Shown here one piece after another: positions 18,015-27,720 of a stretch of 64,000 nt of DNA. Source of the stretch: CAIUGU01 sp965279735 (GTDB lineage: Bacteria > Pseudomonadota > Gammaproteobacteria > Steroidobacterales > Steroidobacteraceae); contig OZ257260.1 of NCBI GenBank assembly GCA_965279735.1, forward strand, positions 1,612,001 through 1,676,000, written 5' to 3'. Under the pieces are notes generated by a model that was not told the origin of the DNA, made no database searches, and was given only the letters and a program-made list of their open reading frames with translations. Numbering within the stretch: position 1 is the first letter of the stretch; each line of letters begins with the position of its first letter. The translations under genes and the position numbers were made by a program.

Positions 18015-18974
18015 TCATGTCGAACCCGCGGCCTTCGTTACACAATTCAATATGACCCGCGCCTGTTTCGCATCTTCATGCATCTGCACGGTCAATGCGG
18101 CGAGGTCTGGAAACCAGCGCTCATCGCGCAGCCTCGCCACGAAATCAACATCGAGATGCCGACGATACAGGTCGCCCGCAAAATCGAACACGTGGACCTC
18201 GAGCAAGGGCTCGGGCTCATCGGCCAGATTCAGCACGGGCCGGACCCCCAGGTTGGCAACCGCCGGAGCGCTATTGAGCCCCCCGCCCGTCACACGCACG
18301 GCGAAGACGCCCTTGAGCGGTGTCACTTCGCGATGCAGGCAGAGATTGGCCGTCGGGAATCCCAGCGTGCGGCCGAGTTGCTGCCCTGAAGCCACCTTGC
18401 CGGACAGGCGGTAAGGCCGGCCCAGCAGGAGCTGCGCACGATACAGATTCCCTGCGTCCAGCGCAGCCCGCACCAGCGAACTGCTCACCCGCTGGTTGTC
18501 GAACTCGAACGGCGGCACCTCATCGACCCCGAAATGCAGGGTTTTGCCGAGTTCGTGCAACGTGGCAACCGACCCCGCCCGGCGATGCGCAAAACGGAAA
18601 TCGTGGCCTACAACGAGCTGTTTCACCCCGAGGCCGTTGACCAGGACATCCCGCACGAATCCTTCCGGGGAGACTTCGGCCATCTGCGCATCGAACCGCA
18701 GGCAAACGAAGTAGTCGATGCCCAGCTCGGCCAGCGCAGCGAACTTCTCGCGGAAGCGGGTCAAGCGTGCCGGAACCTCGTCACGGGCAAAGTATTCCCG
18801 CGGACTCGGCTCAAAGGAAATGACCACCGCGGGCACGCCAAGACGGGTCGCCTGGCTCTTCAGCACGCGGACCATTTCCTGGTGACCGAGATGTACGCCA
18901 TCGAAGTTGCCGATGGTCGCGGCGCACGCCGTGAATCGCGCGCGCAGATTGTGCAAACCCCGCACAAGCTCCAT
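18015..18974 (-). CDS. ribF: Bifunctional riboflavin kinase / FAD synthetase
   Basis: 319 residues. The N-terminal FAD synthetase domain has ATIGNFDGVHLGHQ and VVGHDFRFAHRRAG; the C-terminal riboflavin kinase domain has LGFPTANL and KGVFAV. It converts riboflavin to FMN and then FAD. It lies 68 bp downstream of murJ and 37 bp upstream of ileS on the same strand. Confidence 0.96.
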   Translation of the reverse strand: MELVRGLHNLRARFTACAATIGNFDGVHLGHQEMVRVLKSQATRLGVPAVVISFEPSPREYFARDEVPARLTRFREKFAALAELGIDYFVCLRFDAQMAEVSPEGFVRDVLVNGLGVKQLVVGHDFRFAHRRAGSVATLHELGKTLHFGVDEVPPFEFDNQRVSSSLVRAALDAGNLYRAQLLLGRPYRLSGKVASGQQLGRTLGFPTANLCLHREVTPLKGVFAVRVTGGGLNSAPAVANLGVRPVLNLADEPEPLLEVHVFDFAGDLYRRHLDVDFVARLRDERWFPDLAALTVQMHEDAKQARVILNCVTKAAGST

Positions 18975-19042
18975 CGCTGCGCGCTACTCCCTGGAAAGAA
19001 AAGCCGGATCGAAAAGTCGCGGAATTATAGGGGAGCGGCCCC

Positions 19043-20620
19043 TCATCCGGGTGTGTGCATCCGAAACTGGTGCGCACGGGCGCCCAGCACCCAGAGCGAG
19101 GCGAAATAGGTCGCAGCCCCACCCGCCACACAACCCGTCAGCCAGAGCATGCGCTGCCCGCCCCCGCGGGGCAGCCAGTCCTCAATACTTCCGCCCATCC
19201 AGTACAGGAACGCGGCCATCGCCAGGCTTCCGGCAATCACCCGGAGGATCAGTGCACCCCACCCCGCTGTCGGCAGAAACACCCCTTGCTTCCGCAGCCC
19301 GCGATAGAGAAAGAACGCATTGCACAGAGCGGCGATCCCATTGGTCAGCGCCAGCCCGACGTGGGCTCCGGGCGTCTGCAGTTTGCCGAGCGCCAGCAAT
19401 GCGCCGACATACACGACATTGAGGGACATGTTCAGGGCCAGTGACTGCAGAGCCGTCCGCACAGGGGTTTTCGTGTCCTGCCGCGCGAAGTAGCCGGGTG
19501 CGAGCACCTTCACGACGCTCCAGCCAAAAAGCGCAAACGAGAACGCCATGAGCGCATACGTCGTCATGTAGACATCGGTCGCAACGAATTCGCCGTAGTT
19601 GAAAATCGCGACGGTCAGCGGACCCGCGAGCGTGAACAGCGCGACACAGGCCGGAATCACGATCAGGCAGACGAGCCGCATCGCCCAGTCGAGGGTGGCC
19701 GAGAACCGCTCAGGGGATTCCTCGGCGTGGTGCGACGAGAGGCTGGGCAGAATGACTGTGGCCAGCGCGATGCTGAATACACCGAGCGGAAACTCCACCA
19801 GCCGGTCGGCCCAGTTGAGCCAGGCGATGCTGCCCGTCACCAGGAACGATGCGATGACGGAATTGAGCACCAGACCAATCTGCCCCATCGATGAACCGAA
19901 AATCGCGGGCAACATGAGCCGGCCAATGCGCCGCACCCCTTCGTGATTCCAGTTCCAGCGAGGCCGCCGGATGAGCCCCAGGCGAGCCAGCGAAGGCACA
20001 AGAAACAGGAGCTGCGCGATACCCGCGACGAAGACACCGATCGCCAAGGTCACACCCGGATTGGCGGTGCGCGGTGCAATCCAGGCAGCGACCACGATCC
20101 CGATGATGTTGAGCAGCGTCGAGGCCGAGGCGGGCATGGCGAACCGCTGGTAGCTGTTCAGCACGCCACCCGCGAGGGCGGTCAGCGACACGAAGAAGAG
20201 ATAAGGAAAGGTCCAGCGCAGCATCTCGACCGTGAGGTCGAACTTGGGAATGTCCTGCCTGAACCCCGGCGCGAACAACAAAATAAGGAGCGGCGCGATG
20301 ACGACGCCGATCACCGAAACCACCGCCAGGAACGCACCGAGGGTGCCAGCCACGCTGTCCACCAGGTCGCGGACCTCTTCCTGCGGACGGCGGACCTTGT
20401 ACTCGGAAACGACTGGGACGAAGGCTTGGGAGAAAGCGCCTTCAGCGAAGAGCCGGCGGAGGTAGTTCGGGATCTGCCAGGCGATCAGGAAGGCGTCGAC
20501 GATGCCCGACGTCCCGCCAAACGTCCGGGCCAGCACCATTTCGCGGACCAGTCCGGTGATCCGGGACAGCAGCGTCATGGAGCCCACAATGCTGGTGCTG
20601 CGGAGGAAACCCCGGCTCAT
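19043..20620 (-). CDS. murJ: Lipid II flippase MurJ
   Basis: 525 residues, polytopic, with the MVF-family N-terminus TSIVGSMTLLSRITGLVREMVLARTFG and AEGAFSQAFVPV. It flips lipid II across the inner membrane for peptidoglycan synthesis. It is the first gene of the murJ-ribF-ileS-lspA-ispH run, divergent from rpsT. No clear ribosome-binding site is seen before the ATG. A palindromic repeat element fills much of the intergenic space upstream. Confidence 0.95.
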   Translation of the reverse strand: MSRGFLRSTSIVGSMTLLSRITGLVREMVLARTFGGTSGIVDAFLIAWQIPNYLRRLFAEGAFSQAFVPVVSEYKVRRPQEEVRDLVDSVAGTLGAFLAVVSVIGVVIAPLLILLFAPGFRQDIPKFDLTVEMLRWTFPYLFFVSLTALAGGVLNSYQRFAMPASASTLLNIIGIVVAAWIAPRTANPGVTLAIGVFVAGIAQLLFLVPSLARLGLIRRPRWNWNHEGVRRIGRLMLPAIFGSSMGQIGLVLNSVIASFLVTGSIAWLNWADRLVEFPLGVFSIALATVILPSLSSHHAEESPERFSATLDWAMRLVCLIVIPACVALFTLAGPLTVAIFNYGEFVATDVYMTTYALMAFSFALFGWSVVKVLAPGYFARQDTKTPVRTALQSLALNMSLNVVYVGALLALGKLQTPGAHVGLALTNGIAALCNAFFLYRGLRKQGVFLPTAGWGALILRVIAGSLAMAAFLYWMGGSIEDWLPRGGGQRMLWLTGCVAGGAATYFASLWVLGARAHQFRMHTPG

Positions 20621-20712
20621 GGAGAGAATCGGGTCGGCAGCGGCAAGGGGGCACTCGGCATGGAGCCGGATGGTAAAGGTTGAGGCGGTAGCCTCAAAGG
20701 AAAAACGGCCGA

Positions 20713-20884
20713 CTATGTCGGCAAGTAGGCCTGCCGGCAGGTAGGGCTGCCGCCAAGGGGGCCTGCCGGCAAGTCAGAGCGGCGAGCGGAGGCGGCGTCG
20801 AGCAGCTTCTTCAGCTCTATTTCTGACCTGCCGATAGGCCTACTTGTCGTTAGACCTACCTGCCGGCAGGCCTACTTGCCGGCA
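20713..20884. repeat. Palindromic element of 16-nt units, copy 1 (murJ-rpsT)
   Basis: The left arm (about 20721-20779) is three head-to-tail 16-nt units (AAGTAGGCCTGCCGGC, AGGTAGGGCTGCCGCC, AAGGGGGCCTGCCGGC) plus a tail AAGTCAGAG. A roughly 43-nt spacer separates it from a right arm (20822-20884) that is the reverse complement of the same design, with 27 consecutive bases of perfect pairing at the outer end. GTAG before a palindrome recalls REP elements, but the modular layout is unusual. The 358-bp gap 20621-20978 holds this element and the rpsT upstream region. Confidence 0.9.
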
Positions 20885-20978
20885 ATGGCCCTGGAAAGGG
20901 CCATGAAAGCCGGCCTTCTTGCTTTTGGCGTGCGCCATCGTCAGAATTCGCGCCTCTTTTTCGACCCGGGAACCCTTC

Positions 20979-21248
20979 GTGGCCAATATCAAGTCAGCAG
21001 AAAAGCGCGCCAAGCAGAACATCAAGCGGCGTGCAGGCAACATGTCCACGCGTTCCAAGTTCCGCACCGCCGTGAAGGGCGCCCTGGCTGCGGTCAAAGC
21101 CGGCAAGAAGGACGAAGCCGCCGCCAGCGTGAAGGCCGCCGTGCCGGTCATCGACGGAATGGTCACCAAGGGCCTCATCCACAAGAACAAGGCCGCCCGC
21201 CACAAGCGCCAGCTGAATGCGCAGCTCAAGGCGTTGGCGACGAAGTAG
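20979..21248 (+). CDS. rpsT: 30S ribosomal protein S20
   Basis: 89 residues from the GTG at 20979, giving the family N-terminus (M)ANIKSAEKRAKQN; an upstream ATG at 20919 would add unlikely residues. The GTG start is notable because E. coli rpsT uses UUG, and S20 autoregulates through its weak start. Highly basic, with KGLIHKNKAARHKRQLN near the end. It is monocistronic, followed by a strong terminator, and flanked on both sides by palindromic repeat elements. Confidence 0.96.
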   Translation: MANIKSAEKRAKQNIKRRAGNMSTRSKFRTAVKGALAAVKAGKKDEAAASVKAAVPVIDGMVTKGLIHKNKAARHKRQLNAQLKALATK

Positions 21249-21271
21249 GATCAGCGCTTTCAGCGCTTAGC

Positions 21272-21298
21272 AAAAAGCCGGGCAATGCCCGGCTTTTT
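21272..21298 (+). terminator. Rho-independent terminator of rpsT
   Basis: A perfect 12-bp stem (AAAAAGCCGGGC/GCCCGGCTTTTT) with loop AAT, ending in a T run, 23 bp after the rpsT stop. Confidence 0.93.
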
Positions 21299-21321
21299 CG
21301 TTTTCAGGGACGGTCAACTAC

Positions 21322-21470
21322 GTCGACAAGTAGGGCTGACGCCAAGTAGGCCTATCGGCAGGTAGGGCTATCGCCAAGCCAGAGTTTGAAGATCGGCAGT
21401 CCTCTCTTTTCTGACTTGGCGGTAGCCCTACTTGTCGCGAGACCTACCTGCCGGCAGGCCTACTTGTGGA
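21322..21470. repeat. Palindromic element of 16-nt units, copy 2 (rpsT-obgE)
   Basis: Same architecture as the copy upstream of rpsT. The left arm (21322-21384) has three 16-nt units, AAGTAGGGCTGACGCC, AAGTAGGCCTATCGGC and AGGTAGGGCTATCGCC, then AAGCCAGAG. After a short unrelated spacer the right arm (about 21409-21468) gives, on the opposite strand, AAGTAGGCCTGCCGGC, AGGTAGGTCTCGCGAC, AAGTAGGGCTACCGCC and AAGTCAGA. It fills the space between the convergent 3' ends of rpsT and obgE. Confidence 0.9.
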
Positions 21471-21482
21471 TAAAGTCCGCCG

Positions 21483-22529
21483 TCATTCTCCTAACTCCGC
21501 TCCCGCCGGCCTTGCCGCCTTCTCTTCCTCAATCCTTGCCATGATCGCCTGGCACAGCGCTTCGGTGCCGGACTTCGAGAGGCCGGAGATGCGGAAGACC
21601 CGACCTTTGAACCGCAGCCGCTTGACGATGTCCTTGCAGACTTTTTCGGCTTCGTCGGGCGGAAACAGGTCGACCTTGTTCAGGATCAGCCAGCGTTCCT
21701 TTTTGACCAGATCGGCGCTGTACTTCTTGAGCTCGCCGATGATGGCCTTCGCATCTTTGACAGGGTCTGCGTCGGGATCCGGAGGGCAGATATCGACGAG
21801 GTGCAGCAGGATGTGTGTCCGCTGCAGGTGCCTCAGGAACTGGAGCCCGAGGCCAGCGCCTTCCGCGGCGCCTTCGATGAGGCCGGGGATGTCGGCCATC
21901 ACGAAGCTGCGGCCGTGTCCGACCGACACTACGCCCAGATTCGGATGCAGCGTCGTGAAGGGATAGTCCGCAACCTTGGGCTTGGCGGATGAGACCGCCC
22001 GGATCAACGTGGACTTGCCGGCATTGGGAAACCCGAGCAGGCCGACGTCAGCGATCAGTTTGAGTTCGAGCCGGAGGTCGCGCTTTTCACCGAGCAGTCC
22101 GGGCATCGCCTTGCGGGGCGTGCGATTGGTGCTGCTCTTGAAGCGGGCATTGCCCCACCCGCCTTTGCCGCCTTTGGCAACGAGGACGCGATCGCCCATC
22201 TTGGTGAGATCGCCCATCTCTTCATTCGTGTCGTTGTCGTAAATGACAGTGCCCACGGGCACCAGCACTTCCATGTCCTCTCCGCCCGCACCGCTGCAGT
22301 CATTACCGCTACCGGCGCCGCCGTGTTCGGCGCGAAAAGCCCGCTGAAACCGGAAATCGGCCAGCGTGTTGATGCCTTCCGCCGCAACGAGATAAATGTT
22401 TGCCCCGTCGCCGCCGTCGCCGCCGTCAGGTCCGCCGAACGGGATGAATTTTTCACGCCGGAAGCCGACGGCGCCGCGGCCGCCGTTGCCGCCGTGAACC
22501 TTGATGATGGCTTCGTCGACGAATTTCAT
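21483..22529 (-). CDS. obgE: GTPase Obg/CgtA
   Basis: 348 residues. The glycine-rich Obg fold is N-terminal (KVHGGNGGRGAVGFRREK), followed by the G domain with P-loop GFPNAGKSTL, the switch DIPGLIEGA and the NKVD motif. Essential GTPase in ribosome assembly and the stringent response. It follows rpmA, as in most proteobacteria, but a terminator lies between them, so read-through or its own promoter is needed. Confidence 0.96.
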   Translation of the reverse strand: MKFVDEAIIKVHGGNGGRGAVGFRREKFIPFGGPDGGDGGDGANIYLVAAEGINTLADFRFQRAFRAEHGGAGSGNDCSGAGGEDMEVLVPVGTVIYDNDTNEEMGDLTKMGDRVLVAKGGKGGWGNARFKSSTNRTPRKAMPGLLGEKRDLRLELKLIADVGLLGFPNAGKSTLIRAVSSAKPKVADYPFTTLHPNLGVVSVGHGRSFVMADIPGLIEGAAEGAGLGLQFLRHLQRTHILLHLVDICPPDPDADPVKDAKAIIGELKKYSADLVKKERWLILNKVDLFPPDEAEKVCKDIVKRLRFKGRVFRISGLSKSGTEALCQAIMARIEEEKAARPAGAELGE

Positions 22530-22555
22530 GATTGGGAAGTGGGTTCAGGCTGGCA

Positions 22556-22584
22556 GAAAAAAAAGCCCCGGCAGACCGGGGCTT
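22556..22584 (-). terminator. Rho-independent terminator after rpmA
   Basis: On the minus strand a 9-bp stem AAGCCCCGG/CCGGGGCTT with a four-base loop is followed by a run of eight T, 27 bp after the rpmA stop. Confidence 0.92.
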
Positions 22585-22610
22585 CATCCGACACGGAGAC
22601 CGTGCTGGCG

Positions 22611-22868
22611 TTATGCGGGAAGCACGCTTATGTAGGTGCGCTGGGCGACACCCTTCGTCGTGAAGGTGACGCGTCCATCGGCCTTGGCGAACAGCGTGTG
22701 GTCCGTGCCGATGCCGACATTCTCGCCCGGGTGATACTGCGTACCGCGCTGGCGGACCAGGATGTTGCCGGCGATGACCTGCTGGCCACCGGACTTCTTC
22801 AAGCCCAGACGCTTCGACTCTGAATCGCGACCGTTACGGGTACTGCCGCCTGCTTTTTTATGTGCCAT
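22611..22868 (-). CDS. rpmA: 50S ribosomal protein L27
   Basis: 85 residues with the typical start MAHKKAGGSTRNGRDSESKRLG and GNILVRQRGTQYHPG. It sits 37 bp downstream of rplU, the conserved L21-L27 pair. Confidence 0.97.
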   Translation of the reverse strand: MAHKKAGGSTRNGRDSESKRLGLKKSGGQQVIAGNILVRQRGTQYHPGENVGIGTDHTLFAKADGRVTFTTKGVAQRTYISVLPA

Positions 22869-22905
22869 GGCTCAATCTCTCCTGAAATGACGCTTGAGCT
22901 TTTGC

Positions 22906-23220
22906 TCAGGCGCCGACGATGCTGGTGATCTTGACTTCGGTGTACTGCTGGCGATGCGTGCCCTGCCGCATGTAGTGCTTGCGGCGGCGGAATTTCACGA
23001 TCGTCACCTTGTCGCTCTTGCCATGGCTCTGCACGGTTGCAACAACCTTGCTGCCCGACAGGAACGGCTTGCCGAGCTGCACGGCTTCGCCGTCGACGAA
23101 CATGACGACCTTGTCGAATTCGACATTGGCGCCTGCTTCTGCTTCGAGCTTCTCGACGCGCAGAACCGAACCTTCGGCTACGCGATACTGCTTGCCACCT
23201 GTGGCGATAACGGCATACAT
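22906..23220 (-). CDS. rplU: 50S ribosomal protein L21
   Basis: 104 residues from the ATG at 23220 (MYAVIATGGKQYRVAEG). The frame stays open 22 codons upstream, but that part is not L21-like. The C-terminus KHYMRQGTHRQQYTEVKI is normal. First gene of rplU-rpmA, divergent from ispB across a 260-bp promoter region. Confidence 0.97.
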   Translation of the reverse strand: MYAVIATGGKQYRVAEGSVLRVEKLEAEAGANVEFDKVVMFVDGEAVQLGKPFLSGSKVVATVQSHGKSDKVTIVKFRRRKHYMRQGTHRQQYTEVKITSIVGA

Positions 23221-23480
23221 CTTCTTGGAACTCCGGCGACCGGGCTGTCCCGGCGGAAAAAGGGCGCAAAGTGTAAGGGCGGACACCCTCTCTAGGCAAC
23301 TGGTTTTCTTGGGTTTCTTGGTGGTCCCGGCCAGACCTGACCGAAGCCGTCCAATCGGCTCCCACCCGTACCATCACAACAAGCGTCTTGGCAGTTTTTC
23401 ACCCTGAATGCCGCCGATTTCCGGTACGATGCGGCCCGCCCCGCGGCTTCAGAACAACGTCGCATAACTGTATAGGGATC

Positions 23481-24449
23481 ATGTCTTTAGAGTCCATCAA
23501 ACAACCCGTTGACCCCGACTTTGCCGAGGTCGACCGCGTCATCCGGTCCCGGCTCGCGAGCGACGTCGTTCTGGTCAACCAGGTGGCCGAGTACATCGTG
23601 GCGGGTGGCGGCAAGCGGCTGAGACCGCTGGTGGTCCTGATTGCGGCCCGGGCTTGCGGCTATACGGGCACCCGGCATACCGAAGCCGCCGCCATCATTG
23701 AATTCATTCATACCGCCACCCTCCTCCATGACGATGTCGTGGACGGCTCAGACCTCCGGCGCGGCCGGGAAACCGCCAATACCGTCTGGGGCAACGAAGC
23801 CAGCGTGCTGGTGGGTGACTACCTCTATTCGCGCGCATTCCAGATGATGGTCGCGCTCGGCCAGCCCCGGATCATGGGCGTCATGGCGGATGCCACGAAC
23901 AAGATCGCCGAAGGCGAAGTTCTGCAGCTCATGAACGCACACGACCCCGAAACCACCGAAGAACGGTATTTCGAGGTCATATACCGCAAGACGGCCCGCC
24001 TGTTCGAGGCCGGCACTCAGGTCGCAGCGATCCTGGCAGGAGCTTCTGCAGAGACCGAAGCCGCAATGCTGCGCTATGGCAAACACCTCGGCACAGCCTT
24101 CCAGCTCGTCGACGATGCGCTCGATTACCAGGCCACGGCCTCCGAACTCGGCAAGAACATCGGGGATGACCTGGCCGAAGGCAAACCCACGCTACCTCTT
24201 ATCTATGCGCTCAAGAACGGTACTTCCGAGCAGCAGGAGCTCATCCGCACTGCGATCAAGTACGGTGGCTTGGCCCAGCTCGACCGCATTACCGCCGCGA
24301 TTGAATCGACAGGGGGGCTTGCGTACACTGCGCGGCTCGCGCGAAGGGAGAGTGATCTCGCCATCGAATCGCTCGCCGGACTGCCCGAATCAGTCCACAA
24401 GCAGGCGCTTCGCGAACTCGCGGATTTCGCGGTGAACCGGACGCATTGA
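23481..24449 (+). CDS. ispB: Octaprenyl diphosphate synthase (polyprenyl synthetase)
   Basis: 322 residues from the ATG at 23481. Both aspartate-rich motifs are present: LLHDDVVDGSDLRRG, and LVDDALDYQA with KNIGDDLAEGKPTLP. It elongates farnesyl diphosphate with IPP to make the ubiquinone side chain. Its place beside rplU-rpmA is the standard gammaproteobacterial order. A tRNA-Pro gene follows. Confidence 0.95.
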   Translation: MSLESIKQPVDPDFAEVDRVIRSRLASDVVLVNQVAEYIVAGGGKRLRPLVVLIAARACGYTGTRHTEAAAIIEFIHTATLLHDDVVDGSDLRRGRETANTVWGNEASVLVGDYLYSRAFQMMVALGQPRIMGVMADATNKIAEGEVLQLMNAHDPETTEERYFEVIYRKTARLFEAGTQVAAILAGASAETEAAMLRYGKHLGTAFQLVDDALDYQATASELGKNIGDDLAEGKPTLPLIYALKNGTSEQQELIRTAIKYGGLAQLDRITAAIESTGGLAYTARLARRESDLAIESLAGLPESVHKQALRELADFAVNRTH

Positions 24450-24517
24450 TCCGGTCTTTGTCGGCTCACGGAGAGTCTTTCAAGACTCACTGATCAGTCG
24501 AGTCGCTTGATGATCAT

Positions 24518-26185
<1,668 letters not shown>

Positions 26186-26189
<4 letters not shown>

Positions 26190-26932
26190 TTCGGTTTCCT
26201 TGCGGCCTTTGCTTTTCGCTTACGCCATTTCTCAGTCCTAACTGAACCTGTGAGTTGGACTGCGATCAATCGATGATCGGGACGACAGTACGCGGGTCTC
26301 GGGCTTCCACCCTTCGACGGATAAGAAAGAAAATATCGATTGCACGCTGCCAGTTTGCAGCGGCGTAGCGCTTTACCGATCTCGCTTTTCTTGTCCAGTA
26401 TCCGCGCGACCGCATAGGCCACCCACGCTTCGATCGAAGCCGGGTAGTAGTGAACGTTAGTTCGGAGCTCGTCGTCGGCCCACACGATCTGCGGTATCGC
26501 TACAACACCCTGCAGCTCGTACTTGATCATCAAATCCAGCTTTTCTCTTGCCAGGTCAGGATCCGCGAGGCACTGATCAAGCATGAATCTGAAAAGTTCT
26601 CGCGTTGCCTTATTTGCATCCCACCATTCCTTTGCGAGCTTTGCATCGCCATGTTCACGGGCAATGCGCCTTACCTTGTCAGCAGGCCACCCCAACGTCC
26701 CGCAGAGTAATGCGAATTCGCCCTCCTGAATCTCTTCGAGGGTGATGTCATTTGCAAGGTGGAGCGCTCGCGCGACCATTTCCTCGTCGCTGAGCGGCTG
26801 AAGATTTAGCTTCCTCTGGAACTCGATCACAGCCGCCTGCGCGTCTTTCGCGATCGTCAGAAAGTTGTCTTCATTCTGTGACACGTACGCTCCAACCGTT
26901 GCTGACGTAGACGTTAACACCGTTTGCGTCAC
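26186..26932 (-). CDS. CGNR-zinc-finger-like protein, coupled to integrase
   Basis: 248 residues, not assigned with certainty. The C-terminal part has a Cys/His cluster (C192, C197, then C216 and H220 in PAYCRPDH) followed by a basic tail (RTEKWRKRKAKAARKPK), which resembles a CGNR-type zinc finger for nucleic-acid binding. The N-terminal 180 residues are alpha-helical and acidic. Its stop overlaps the recombinase ATG (ATGA), so the two are cotranslated; a role in recombination directionality or regulation of the integrase is a reasonable guess. A 42-bp divergent promoter region separates it from the rightward operon. Confidence 0.7.
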
Positions 26933-26974
26933 CGTGTACAGCGCTGATTAACTCTCTCCGGAAAGGAGAGACCC

Positions 26975-27178
26975 ATGACAGACGGTGCAGAAGTGCTTTT
27001 GACGCTCGGCGATCTGTGCCGGCATGCGCGAATCAGCGTACCAACTGGCCGTAAGTACGCGGACTGCGGCTTTATCGAAAGCACCCTTAGTTCGCGGGGT
27101 CACCGTCTTTTTCCAATGAGGTCCATTCAGCAGGCGGTCGCAGTAAAGGCCTCCCGCACCCGGAAGGCAGCGCCATGA
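26975..27178 (+). CDS. Small MerR/AlpA-like helix-turn-helix protein
   Basis: 67 residues, with AAGGAG seven bases before the ATG. The segment LLTLGDLCRHARISVPTGRKYADCGFIES followed by HRLFPMRSIQQAVAVK resembles a MerR/excisionase-type winged HTH. Such proteins act as Xis or as operon regulators in integrated elements. It is the first gene of the rightward operon, divergent from the recombinase pair, and its stop overlaps the next ATG by 4 nt. Confidence 0.65.
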   Translation: MTDGAEVLLTLGDLCRHARISVPTGRKYADCGFIESTLSSRGHRLFPMRSIQQAVAVKASRTRKAAP

Positions 27179-27306
27179 GCGCCGATCGCGAAGCATTGCT
27201 GGCGCTCGCTGAGGCCTTCGCCATGGCGGTCGTCGAACGGCACCTGGAGGAGCTTCGCCGTCAGCGCAACGAGGACCAGCCCAAGGACGAACCTCGTGCT
27301 GCGTAG
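27175..27306 (+). CDS. Small acidic/basic helical protein, unknown
   Basis: 43 residues, MSADREALLALAEAFAMAV to the end KDEPRAA. It starts with an ATGA overlap on the HTH gene and ends 11 nt inside the next gene. It is predicted to be a single amphipathic helix. It is included because of the unbroken overlap chain; function unknown. Confidence 0.55.
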   Translation: MSADREALLALAEAFAMAVVERHLEELRRQRNEDQPKDEPRAA

Positions 27307-27508
27307 CTGGCTTCTGCAGCAGTACCGCGTCGCCCTCTTCAACGCATGGATGGCGTTCGGCAACTGCGCTTGGCGCCTTCGCAATCGCTTCTTGAGACTC
27401 GAAGGGAAGTACTTCGGCGGCATCGAATACGCGGAGTGGGAAGAGATACCGGCCGACGCCCCTTCAAGCTGTCCGACCTGCGGCTGCCCCATGGAGTCGC
27501 GGACATGA
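27296..27508 (+). CDS. Small protein with CPTCGC motif, unknown
   Basis: 70 residues from a GTG at 27296. An aromatic- and arginine-rich N-terminus (WLLQQYRVALFNAWMAFGN) and a C-terminal CPTCGCPM that could be half of a zinc ribbon. Overlaps its neighbours by 11 and 4 nt. Function unknown. Confidence 0.55.
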   Translation: MLRSWLLQQYRVALFNAWMAFGNCAWRLRNRFLRLEGKYFGGIEYAEWEEIPADAPSSCPTCGCPMESRT

Positions 27509-27720
27509 AGGGCGCCCTCCGCTACCACGAGATGAGTCAGCAACACCGTCCTACCGACGACGTAGCGCTTGCGACCGAGGTGCGGCGGCTGAGTACGACC
27601 GGGCTCACGGCCCAGGACATCGCCGTCGCACTCCGGCTGTCGCTTCCGGTCGTCCGCGAGATGGTTGCGGCGCCCTCTGATGAGGCGGCTGCAATTCACC
27701 GCAAAGCGTGGGCTCGTTGA
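27505..27720 (+). CDS. Small HTH-like protein
   Basis: 71 residues from the ATG at 27505, which overlaps the previous stop (ATGA). The stretch EVRRLSTTGLTAQDIAVALRLSLPVVREMV reads as a sigma-region-4-like helix-turn-helix. It probably binds DNA, as a regulator or replication accessory factor. It overlaps the primase gene by 13 nt. Confidence 0.58.
   Translation: MKGALRYHEMSQQHRPTDDVALATEVRRLSTTGLTAQDIAVALRLSLPVVREMVAAPSDEAAAIHRKAWAR

Noticed and set aside
19943..20683. A 246-codon plus-strand frame opposite murJ
   Set aside because: Asp/Arg/Gln-rich shadow of the murJ coding strand.
24471..24490. GAGTCTTTCAAGACTC hairpin between ispB and tRNA-Pro as a terminator
   Set aside because: Seven-base stem with a two-base loop and no T run; it may be incidental, so it was not annotated.
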